This document shows, in pieces, positions 52,706 to 64,000 of a stretch of DNA of 64,000 nucleotides (its first letter is position 1; every line of letters begins with the position of its first letter). The DNA is from Galbitalea sp. SE-J8 (GTDB lineage: Bacteria > Actinomycetota > Actinomycetes > Actinomycetales > Microbacteriaceae): NCBI RefSeq assembly GCF_030345695.1, contig NZ_JAUASV010000004.1, forward strand, positions 156,840 to 220,839, given 5' to 3'. Both the position numbers and the translations under genes were made by a program. A model generated the notes under the pieces. It had not been told where the DNA came from. It saw only the letters and a list, made by a program, of their open reading frames with translations, and searched no databases.

Positions 52706-53851
52706 GTGAGATTCCAGGTCAATCGCGACGTGTTCAGTGAAGCTGTCTCGTTCGCGGTGAAGCTCCTGCCGCAGCGCACCACGCTGCCGATCCTCTCGGG
52801 CGTGCTCATCGAGACCACGGATGCCGGACTCACGCTCTCGTCGTTCGACTACGAGGTGTCGTCGCAGACCGTCATCGCCGCGGAGGTCGACGAGCCGGGG
52901 CGCGTGCTCGTGTCGGGCCGGCTGCTCAACGACATCGCGAGCCGGCTGCCGAGCGCGCCCGTCATCATCTCGACCGACGAGGGACGGGTCGCCGTCTCCT
53001 GCGGCTCGGCGCACTTCACGCTGCTGAGCATGCCCGTCGAGGAGTACCCGACCCTGCCGACGATCGGCGACCCGTCGGGCTCGCTCGCCGCGGAGGACTT
53101 CTCCGAGGCGGTCGCGCAGGTGGCCGTCGCGGCATCCCGCGACGACGTCACCCCGGTCATCACGGGCGTGCAGCTCGAGATCGCCGACGGCTCGATCTCG
53201 TTCATCGCGACCGACCGGTACCGGGTCGCCGTCCGGCAGATCGCCTGGGCCGCAGCCGACACGGGAGCGGATGCCGCGACCGCGCTCATCCCGGCCCGCA
53301 CGCTCGTCGAGGTCGGCAAGACCTTCGGGCACTCGGGCGACGTCGCCGTCTCGATCACCTCGACCGACGATCGCGAGCTCATCGCGTTCAGCGCCGGCAA
53401 CAAGACGGTGACGTCGCTGCTCATCAAGGGCAACTTCCCGCCGGTCAAGCGGCTGTTCCCCGAGTCGGTCGACAACTACGCCGTCGTCGGCACGGCCGAG
53501 CTCGTCGAATCGGTGCGCCGCGTCGCGCTCGTGCTCGAGCGCGAGGCCGCGCTGCGCTTCTCCTTCTCCACCGACGGACTCACCCTCGAGGCCATCGGCT
53601 CCGAGCAGGCCCAGGCTTCCGAGAGCATCGACGCTTTCCTCACCGGTGCGGACACGGTCGTCTCGCTCAAGCCGGCGTTCCTCCTCGACGGCCTGGGTGC
53701 TGTGCACTCCGAGTTCGTGCGGATCTCGTTCACCGCGACCGAGAACCCGAACAAGCCCGGGCCCGTGCTCATCACGAGCCAGTCGTCGAAGGATCAGCCG
53801 GGGGCGGACAACTACAGGTATCTCCTGCAGCCCAACCTCCTCCTGCGCTGA
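52706..53851 (+). CDS. dnaN: DNA polymerase III beta clamp
   Basis: The 381 residues start VRFQVNRDVFSEAVSFAVKLLPQ and have three similar clamp domains. It is the sliding clamp that tethers polymerase. The GTG at 52706 follows oriC. Confidence 0.97.
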   Translation: MRFQVNRDVFSEAVSFAVKLLPQRTTLPILSGVLIETTDAGLTLSSFDYEVSSQTVIAAEVDEPGRVLVSGRLLNDIASRLPSAPVIISTDEGRVAVSCGSAHFTLLSMPVEEYPTLPTIGDPSGSLAAEDFSEAVAQVAVAASRDDVTPVITGVQLEIADGSISFIATDRYRVAVRQIAWAAADTGADAATALIPARTLVEVGKTFGHSGDVAVSITSTDDRELIAFSAGNKTVTSLLIKGNFPPVKRLFPESVDNYAVVGTAELVESVRRVALVLEREAALRFSFSTDGLTLEAIGSEQAQASESIDAFLTGADTVVSLKPAFLLDGLGAVHSEFVRISFTATENPNKPGPVLITSQSSKDQPGADNYRYLLQPNLLLR

Positions 53852-53887
53852 CATCCACCACTGTCATAGGCAAAGGGACAACTCAAC

Positions 53888-54775
53888 ATGCACATCGGAC
53901 TCATCGGCCTCGGCAAGATGGGCAACAACATGCGCGGCCGCCTGCGCGAGCACGGCATCGAGGTCACGGGCTACGACCCGAACCCCGCGGTCACGGATGT
54001 CCCCGACCTCGCGGCTCTTGCGGCCGCGGTGCCGGGCCCCCGCATCATCTGGGTCATGGTGCCCTCCGGGAGGATCACCGACGGGGTGATCAACGACCTC
54101 GCCGGCGTGCTGAGCGAGGGCGACCTCGTGATCGAGGGCGGCAACTCGCGTTTCACCGAGGACTTCACCCACCAGGCCGTGCTCGCGGAGAAGGGCATCA
54201 AGTACGTCGACGCCGGCGTCTCCGGCGGCGTCTGGGGCCTCACGAACGGCTACGGCTTGATGGTCGGCGGTGACGACTCCGACATCGAGCGCGCGCTGCC
54301 CGTGTTCGACGCGCTGCGCCCGGACGGCCCCCGCGAGGAGGGCTTCGTGCACGTCGGTCCGGTCGGATCGGGCCACTACGCGAAGATGGTGCACAACGGC
54401 ATCGAGTACGCGCTCATGCAGGCCTACGCCGAGGGCTACGAGCTGCTGCTCAAGCGCGACGACCTCATCAAGGACCTGCCGGGCACGTTCGCCGCCTGGC
54501 AGCGCGGCACGGTCGTGCGCTCCTGGCTGCTCGACCTCATGGTCAAGGCCCTCAAGGAGGACCCGCAGTTCGACGACATCGAGGGTTACGTGGAGGACTC
54601 GGGCGAGGGTCGCTGGACCGTCGAGGAGGCGATCAACAACGCCGTGCCCGTGCCGACGATCGCCGCGTCGATCTTCGCGCGCTTCGTCTCGCGCCAGGAG
54701 GACTCGCCGTCGATGAAGGCCGTCGCCGCGCTGCGCAAGCAGTTCGGCGGCCACGCGGTGCGCCCGAAGGACTGA
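53888..54775 (+). CDS. gnd: 6-phosphogluconate dehydrogenase, decarboxylating (short form)
   Basis: The 295 residues contain the NAD(P) fold MHIGLIGLGKMGNNM and FVHVGPVGSGHYAKMVHNGIEY with the catalytic Lys. The short form (about 300, against 470 in E. coli) is usual near actinobacterial origins. It yields ribulose 5-phosphate and reduced cofactor in the pentose phosphate pathway. Confidence 0.94.
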   Translation: MHIGLIGLGKMGNNMRGRLREHGIEVTGYDPNPAVTDVPDLAALAAAVPGPRIIWVMVPSGRITDGVINDLAGVLSEGDLVIEGGNSRFTEDFTHQAVLAEKGIKYVDAGVSGGVWGLTNGYGLMVGGDDSDIERALPVFDALRPDGPREEGFVHVGPVGSGHYAKMVHNGIEYALMQAYAEGYELLLKRDDLIKDLPGTFAAWQRGTVVRSWLLDLMVKALKEDPQFDDIEGYVEDSGEGRWTVEEAINNAVPVPTIAASIFARFVSRQEDSPSMKAVAALRKQFGGHAVRPKD

Positions 54776-54837
54776 TCCCGGCACCGCCGTCGCAGGATGG
54801 TGATGCCCAGGCAGGTCGAGTCGAGCGGGAGGTGCGG

Positions 54838-56010
54838 ATGTACGTCACCCACCTCTCGCTCGCCGACTTCCGCAACTACGCGACGCTCGAGGTCGAGCTG
54901 GTCCCCGGCGCGAACGTGTTCGTCGGCAGCAACGGCCAGGGCAAGACGAACCTCGTCGAGGCGCTCGGCTACCTGAGCACCCTGGGGTCGCACCGGGTCT
55001 CGAGCGATCAGGCCCTCATCCGTCAGGGCACGGATGCCGCGGTCGTGCGTGCCCGGATCGCCCACGACGAGCGCGCGATCCTCGCCGAGGTGCAGATCAA
55101 CCGCAGCGGCGCCAATCGCGCGCAGGTGAACCGCGCCGCGATCAGGCCACGCGAGCTGCCGCGCTACGTCGCGACGGTGCTGTTCGCCCCCGAGGACCTC
55201 GCGCTCGTGCGCGGTGAGCCCTCCGGTCGACGACGATTCCTCGACGAACTGCTCGTCGCCCGCACGCCGCGGCTCGCCGGCGTGCTCGGCGACTACGACC
55301 GGGCGCTCCGGCAGCGCAACACCCTGCTCAAGTCCGCGCGCGCGACGCGGGTGAGCGAGGCGCAGCTGAGCACGCTCGACGTGTGGGACGAGCGGCTCGT
55401 CGCCTTCGGCGCCGAGATCGTCGCGGCGCGCGGCGCGCTCGTGGACGAGCTGCGCCCGGAGGTCAGCGCCGCGTACGCGACCATCGCCGGCGCCGAGCAC
55501 GACGCGTCCCTCGCGAGCTACCTGAGCATCCGCGCGTCCCGAACGCCCGACGACGACGAGCCCTCGGCCGACGGCACCGTCGCGGCGTCGCTGAGCGCAC
55601 CGGATGCCGCGGCCGAGTTCGCGGCGTCGCTCGCCCGATCGCGCCGCGCGGAGCTCGAGCGCGGCCTCACCCTGACCGGACCGCACCGCGACGACCTCGT
55701 GCTCACCCTCAACGGGCTGCCGGCGCGCGGCTACGCGAGCCACGGCGAGTCGTGGTCGTTCGCGCTCGCCCTCAAGCTTGCGGCCGCGCGGCTGCTGCGC
55801 CGCGAGTCGTCGCTAGGCGACCCGGTGCTCGTGCTCGACGACGTGTTCGCCGAGCTCGACGCATCGAGGCGGGCGCGTCTCGCGGCCGCAGTGCACGACT
55901 TCGAGCAGGTGCTCATCACCGCGGCGGTGCTCGACGACGTGCCGGAGGAGCTCGCCGGGCGCGTGATCCGCATCCGTGCCGGCGCGCTCGAGAGCGGAGT
56001 GGGCGCGTGA
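54838..56010 (+). CDS. recF: DNA replication/repair protein RecF
   Basis: The 390 residues have Walker A GSNGQGKTNLVEALGYL, the ABC signature area LTGPHRDDLVLTLNG and Walker B VLVLDDVFAELDASRR. It helps load RecA at gaps. The ATG at 54838 is chosen over the in-frame GTG six bases earlier because GGGAGG fits the ATG. The stop overlaps the next gene (GTGA). Confidence 0.95.
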   Translation: MYVTHLSLADFRNYATLEVELVPGANVFVGSNGQGKTNLVEALGYLSTLGSHRVSSDQALIRQGTDAAVVRARIAHDERAILAEVQINRSGANRAQVNRAAIRPRELPRYVATVLFAPEDLALVRGEPSGRRRFLDELLVARTPRLAGVLGDYDRALRQRNTLLKSARATRVSEAQLSTLDVWDERLVAFGAEIVAARGALVDELRPEVSAAYATIAGAEHDASLASYLSIRASRTPDDDEPSADGTVAASLSAPDAAAEFAASLARSRRAELERGLTLTGPHRDDLVLTLNGLPARGYASHGESWSFALALKLAAARLLRRESSLGDPVLVLDDVFAELDASRRARLAAAVHDFEQVLITAAVLDDVPEELAGRVIRIRAGALESGVGA

Positions 56011-56519
56011 CGGCCGGTGGAGGAGAGGAGCCGGAGCTCGCCCCGGCCGACGAGGCGCAGGCGGTCTACCTGCGGTTCCGCGAGGTGTTCGGCGGCCGGC
56101 GCCGCGGCCGCGGCCGGCGCCGAGCGCCCGAGCCCGAGGGCGCCAACGTGCCGTTCGCCCTCGGTCGCGACCCGCGCGGCCTCGGCGACGTGCTCGACGC
56201 GCTCACCACCTCGCTCGGCTGGGACTCGCCGCTCGCCGAGTCCGACCTGCTGCTCGCCTGGCCGCGGATCGTCGGCGCGGAGACGGCCGCCCACTCGACC
56301 CCGGTCTCGATCGAGGACGGCCGCCTGCTCGTGCGCTGCGACTCGACGGCGTGGGCGACGCAGCTGCGCCTGATGCGGTCGAGCATCGTGACGCGCATCG
56401 TCGAGGAGCACCCGGATGCGGGCGTGCAGTCCGTGCGTTTCGACGGACCGGACGCCCCATCCTGGAAACGCGGCCTCAGATCGGTCCAGGGGCGCGGTCC
56501 GCGCGATACCTACGGCTGA
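56007..56519 (+). CDS. DciA/DUF721 family protein
   Basis: The 170 residues contain a KH-like DUF721 domain (LLAWPRIVGAETAAHSTPVSIEDGRLLVRCDSTAWATQLRLM). DciA loads the DnaB helicase in bacteria lacking DnaC/DnaI, fitting its position beside dnaA, dnaN and recF. It overlaps recF by GTGA. A basic stretch ([11 protein letters not shown]) precedes the domain. Confidence 0.88.
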   Translation: MTAGGGEEPELAPADEAQAVYLRFREVFGGRRRGRGRRRAPEPEGANVPFALGRDPRGLGDVLDALTTSLGWDSPLAESDLLLAWPRIVGAETAAHSTPVSIEDGRLLVRCDSTAWATQLRLMRSSIVTRIVEEHPDAGVQSVRFDGPDAPSWKRGLRSVQGRGPRDTYG

Positions 56520-56651
56520 GACGATTCGTTTGGTCACCGCGTCGGCGTTCGCCCGTCACGCGGGCATCCTGCCGGTTTTCGGGCTGTCGAGCGGGTAGAC
56601 TGGGCGGGTCGCCGTGAGCCCTCCACTCGCTCGGAATCCCGCCTCGGATGA

Positions 56652-58664
<2,013 letters not shown>

Positions 58665-58713
58665 TCGGGAGCCGCATCCGTTCCTCCGCTGAGCCGACGA
58701 AGAGAGACCTGTC

Positions 58714-61256
<2,543 letters not shown>

Positions 61257-61260
<4 letters not shown>

Positions 61261-61664
61261 CCAGCGTCGCCGAGAAGCTTCAGCGCAAGTCGCAGAAGCC
61301 CGTCACCACCAAGCAGGTGCGCCTCAAGCTCGTCTACGTCGACTTCTGGTCCGCCGTGAAGCTGTCGTTCCTCGTCGCGCTGTCGCTCGGCATCGTGCTC
61401 ATCGTCGTGACCGTCTTCCTCTACCTCGCGCTGCAGAGCTTCCACGTGTTCGACTCGATCGACGGACTGCTGCAGGACGTGTTCGGCGAACCGGACTTCT
61501 CGGTCACGACGGAGCTGTCGCTCGTGCGCGTGGCCCTGTTCGCGGTCGTCATCGCCGTCGTCAACACGGTGATCGGCACGGTGCTCGGCGCGATCGCGAG
61601 CCTGCTCTACAACCTCAGCGTGCGTGTGACCGGCGGCCTGCTGGTCGGCTTCACCAACAACTGA
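61257..61664 (+). CDS. DUF3566 membrane protein
   Basis: The 135 residues have two transmembrane helices ([22 protein letters not shown] and [22 protein letters not shown]) and the DUF3566 pattern [16 protein letters not shown]. It is conserved after gyrA in actinobacteria; mycobacterial relatives take part in cell division (CwsA region). The ATG overlaps the gyrA stop. Confidence 0.9.
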
Positions 61665-61726
61665 CCGCTCCGCGGCATCCGATTAACGGTCTCGGCGCGA
61701 TTCGGGTACGCTGGCATGCGGCCTGC

Positions 61727-61800
61727 GGGGGTATAGCTCAGGCGGTTAGAGCGCTTCGCTGATAACGAAGAGGTCCCAGGTTCAAGTCCTGGTACCCCCA
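61727..61800 (+). tRNA. tRNA-Ile (anticodon GAT)
   Basis: 74 bases fold as a cloverleaf: acceptor GGGGGTA/TACCCCC, D arm with AGCTCAGGCGGTTAGAGC, anticodon GAT at 61761-61763, T arm with GGTTCAAGTCC and discriminator A. A TACGCT -10 box lies at 61707-61712. Confidence 0.97.
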
Positions 61801-61906
61801 CACTGCGCCGATCCGGCCCGCCGCCGCCCCTGGGGCGGGCGCCGTCGGTGCTCGGCATCGGGCACGCCGACCTCGCTCGCGATCGTGGCGGGTAGCCTGG
61901 GGTCAC

Positions 61907-61979
61907 GGGGCCTTAGCTCAATTGGTAGAGCGCCTGCTTTGCAAGCAGGAGGTCAGGAGTTCGATTCTCCTAGGCTCCA
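61907..61979 (+). tRNA. tRNA-Ala (anticodon TGC)
   Basis: 73 bases fold as a cloverleaf: GGGGCCT acceptor with a G-U pair, anticodon TGC at 61940-61942, GGAGTTCGATTCTCC T arm and discriminator A. A TAGCCT -10 box lies at 61893-61898. The recombinase remnant begins right after it. Confidence 0.97.
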
Positions 61980-63093
61980 CCCAAGTGTCCTTACGGGAAC
62001 ACGCGACATCGCAGGATGCGGTGTGTTCGTGTTCCGTCTCTTTGCCTCGCGTCTCGCCGACGATGGTGGCGAACGGCTCGGCCAGCACCCGGCGTAGGTG
62101 CTCGTCTTCGGTGACTTCGAGCCGGGTGTAGAACGCCTGGTTGGCCAGTCGCCGGTTGCCGTCGTCGGAGTGCTTGTAGGCGTGGTGCGCATCGGTGAGC
62201 AGCCGCAGGGAGTCGTGGAGGAACGCGCGGCTTCCGGTGTGATGCTGGTCATGCTCGGTGAGGCGGTGGTTGATGTCTGTGAGCCCTGCTCTGATGCGGT
62301 CTTGGTGTCGTTTCAGGGTGGGTAGGTCGATGGCGTCGGCGAAGTGGGCGGCGAGGAGCTTGTCGCTCTCGGCTTCCAAGCGCGCCCGGTTCGCCGTGAG
62401 GTCGGCGAACTCCTGGTCGCGTCCTGCGGAGCGCTTGTCGAACGCCGCATCGACCCTTGCGGCGAGGTTCCGGTAGTCGTTCTCGCTGATGGTGATCGAG
62501 GCGTAGGAATCCGCGACGAGTCGTTCGGCCAGGTGGACGGGGACGCCGCGGCGGGTGCAGGGTGTCTACTTGGCGGCTCTCCCTGAGCAGACGAAGTAGG
62601 CGTAGGTGGTGCCTCTTGGGTTGGTGGCGAAGTCCAGCAGCATCCGTGACCCACAGGAGCCGCACTGCAGCAGCCCTTTCAGGTGGTGGGCGTGACGGAC
62701 GTGCCGGGTTGCCTTCGCGTTGCGTGCTTTCAGGAGGGATTGCACCGTGTCGAACAGCGCGGGTTCCACGATCGGCTCGTGCGCGCCGGGGTGTAGCGCT
62801 CCCTTGTAGCGGATCATGCCCGCGTAGTACGGGTTGGTCAGCAGCGCGTAGAACGTCGCCTTGCCCAGCGGCTTCGACGGACGCTTCGGCGAGGGCACCG
62901 TGCTCAGCCCGCGCGCCGTCACCTCGCGCAACAACTCCGCAACCGACACCTCGCCCGTGGCGTATCGCTCAAACGCCCACCGGATCAACGGCGCGCGTTC
63001 GGGATCGACGTCGACCGTGCGGACCTCCCGGCCCTGCTCGTCGGTGCGGCGGACGTTGAGGTAGCCGACCTGCCCCGGCCACGAGGCGAGCAC
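61918..63093 (-). pseudogene. Serine recombinase remnant (N-terminus missing, in-frame TAG)
   Basis: From 63093 leftward the frame matches the recombinase domain (GYLNVRRTDEQGREVRTV, RWAFERYATGEVSVAEL, NPYYAGMIRYKG) and the zinc ribbon (GLLQCGSCGSRM, YAYFVCSGRAAK). It then meets a TAG at 62566-62568 and continues in the same frame (TPCTRRGVPVHLAERLVADS, then the coiled-coil part). The N-terminal catalytic resolvase domain is missing. The open frame runs into tRNA-Ala on the opposite strand, so the original 3' end is unclear. It is a decayed integration or resolution gene. Confidence 0.88.
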
Positions 63094-63129
63094 TGGCCGC
63101 TGACTATATTTTCGTATAACATTAATGGC

Positions 63130-63387
63130 ATGAGTGAGCGCGAAACGATCAACGGCACCCCTGTCACCGAGGAGCAGATCGCAGCCTGGGCAACCGAAGC
63201 GGAGACTGGCTACGACGTGGAGGCGTTGAAGAATCGGGGTCGTGGTCGTCCTGGTCGTGGCGCGGAGCCATCGCAGGTCATCGCGTTGCGGCTTACGGCG
63301 GACGAGATCAGTGCCCTTGATGCTCGGGCGGAGCGTGAAGGCAAGTCTCGCTCCGAGGTGATCCGCGAGGCGCTGGCCTCGGCGTGA
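63130..63387 (+). CDS. Ribbon-helix-helix antitoxin
   Basis: The 85 residues have a C-terminal RHH domain (QVIALRLTADEISALDARAEREGKSRSEVIREALAS), the DNA-binding fold of antitoxins. The upstream 25 bases are AT-rich (TATATT, TATAAC), the likely promoter and operator. It overlaps the next gene by GTGA, as is typical of toxin-antitoxin pairs. Confidence 0.8.
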   Translation: MSERETINGTPVTEEQIAAWATEAETGYDVEALKNRGRGRPGRGAEPSQVIALRLTADEISALDARAEREGKSRSEVIREALASA

Positions 63388-63623
63388 GAGTCCACTCCTC
63401 GGCTCTCAAACACGGCGTCGATGCCGAGGACGCAATCCAGGCTGCGACCTGGGCGACGTGGATCGAGGACCTCGATGATGACAGCCCGGCGCGGCAGCTC
63501 CGGCTCGGGTTCGACACCCGTGGCCGGCTGCTGGAGACGGTCGTGCTGGTCTTCGATAGTGGAAACGAACTCGTGATCCACGCCATGAAGGCTCGCCCAC
63601 AGATGCTCGACCTCCTGCCGTAG
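63384..63623 (+). CDS. Putative toxin of the BrnT/RelE-like group
   Basis: The 79 residues (HSSALKHGVDAEDAIQAA.. LRLGFDTRGRLLETVVLV.. ELVIHAMKARPQMLDLL) look like a small beta-sheet toxin with the H-A-M-K-A-R ending seen in toxins paired with RHH antitoxins. The GTG overlaps the antitoxin stop. The family is inferred from size, order and this ending. Confidence 0.65.
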   Translation: MRVHSSALKHGVDAEDAIQAATWATWIEDLDDDSPARQLRLGFDTRGRLLETVVLVFDSGNELVIHAMKARPQMLDLLP

Positions 63624-63641
63624 CAACCTCCATGCCCAGAT

Positions 63642-63860
63642 TCATCTGGTCTGAGTTTTCTCCCACACCGTCATGCGGGTCACCTCGAACCGACGGGCGA
63701 TCGACATGACACTCTCGCCGCTGTCGCGCGCCGTTTGAATCGCGTCTATCTGCTTGGCGGTCAGAGGTGTTCGACTCCGTCTCGTTGGTTCCGTGACCGC
63801 TCCGACGAGCCCAGAATCAGCCGCAGAGCCCGATGCCCCCAGGCCCCGCTTCGCCAGTTC
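63642..63860 (-). pseudogene. HTH remnant of a resolvase/invertase
   Basis: The last 45 residues (LTAKQIDAIQTARDSGESVMSIARRFEVTRMTVW) match the C-terminal HTH of serine resolvases (Hin type). No catalytic domain is found upstream; instead the frame enters the G-rich repeats at the window end. It is probably a fragment of a second recombinase. Confidence 0.6.
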
Positions 63861-63890
63861 CCACACCGCTTCCAGCCGCTTGTTAGCGGC

Positions 63891-63935
63891 GGGGCTCGGC
63901 GGGGCGGGGCTCGGCGGGGCGGGGCTCGGCGGGGC
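63891..63935. repeat. G-rich 15-base tandem repeat
   Basis: GGGGCTCGGCGGGGC occurs three times in exact succession, followed to 64000 by looser GGGC repeats. The G-tracts could form quadruplexes. It may also mark the end of an assembled contig. Confidence 0.85.
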
Positions 63936-64000
63936 GGGCCGGGCGCCGGGCGGACCGGGCCGGGGCGGGCCGGGGCGGGGCACGGCGAGGCGGGCCGGGC

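Noticed and set aside
63891..64000. Proline-rich N-terminus of the HTH protein
   Set aside because: The P-A-P-P-S repeats come from translating the G-rich repeat; there is no start signal, so only the HTH part is kept.

Overview
The window is high-GC DNA (about 70% by eye) from an actinobacterium, most probably the family Microbacteriaceae. The evidence is the actinobacterial order around the replication origin (rpmH-dnaA-oriC-dnaN-gnd-recF-dciA-gyrB-gyrA-DUF3566-tRNA-Ile-tRNA-Ala), an actinobacterial inositol-phosphate synthase, frequent GTG starts, GTGA/ATGA coupled gene ends, and palindromic intergenic repeats built on GGTCGAGGAGC / GGTCTCGAGACC. The family assignment is an inference; species cannot be told from the sequence alone.

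Layout. 1-4.9 kb: a RecD/PIF1-like helicase cut by the window edge, a CopD-CtaG copper/cytochrome-oxidase assembly membrane protein, a five-unit array of palindromic repeats, hupB, and the zinc-free ribosomal set rpmB-rpmG-rpsN. 5.2-14.5 kb: a cell-surface glycopolymer cluster (multidomain glycosyltransferase, small GT2, CDP-glycerol transferase fused to GT2, polysaccharide pyruvyl transferase) with a second repeat array. 14.5-21.4 kb: a secreted EEP-fold nuclease/phosphatase, a lytic transglycosylase coupled to a three-gene 2-oxoacid dehydrogenase operon (E1 alpha, E1 beta, E2), and a HisC-type aminotransferase. 21.4-31.2 kb: accessory and housekeeping genes, including a WXG100-like protein with a lipase-type partner, LMW phosphatase plus purB, membrane proteins, a LysR/DJ-1 pair, and a TetR-controlled divergent unit holding a flavin reductase that lacks most of its NAD(P) domain. 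31.2-34.9 kb: rpsF-ssb-rpsR-rplI and dnaB. 34.9-48.9 kb: ino1, a composite repeat cluster, cca, DUF6049-murJ, trxB-trxA behind a SigR/SigH-type promoter, an aminotransferase with a D-Ala-D-Ala-ligase-like protein, then parB-parA with two parS sites, rsmG and jag. 48.8-61.7 kb: yidC-yidD-rnpA-rpmH facing dnaA, with oriC between dnaA and dnaN, and the gyrase operon. 61.7-64 kb: tRNA-Ile, tRNA-Ala and a decayed integration site with a broken serine recombinase, a toxin-antitoxin pair, an HTH remnant and G-rich tandem repeats.

The genes on both sides of the origin handle replication start (DnaA, DnaN, DciA, RecF, gyrase), chromosome segregation (ParAB-parS) and membrane insertion (YidC). No complete new multi-gene system is evident. 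The least explained feature is the set of long inverted repeats in gene-free intervals: at least three sequence families, two arranged as tandem arrays with interchangeable inner loops, with no transposase beside them. Next come the internally deleted flavin reductase, a Ddl-like protein lacking a metal-binding Asn, and a run of genes with a -10 hexamer six or seven bases before the start codon, which predicts leaderless mRNAs.
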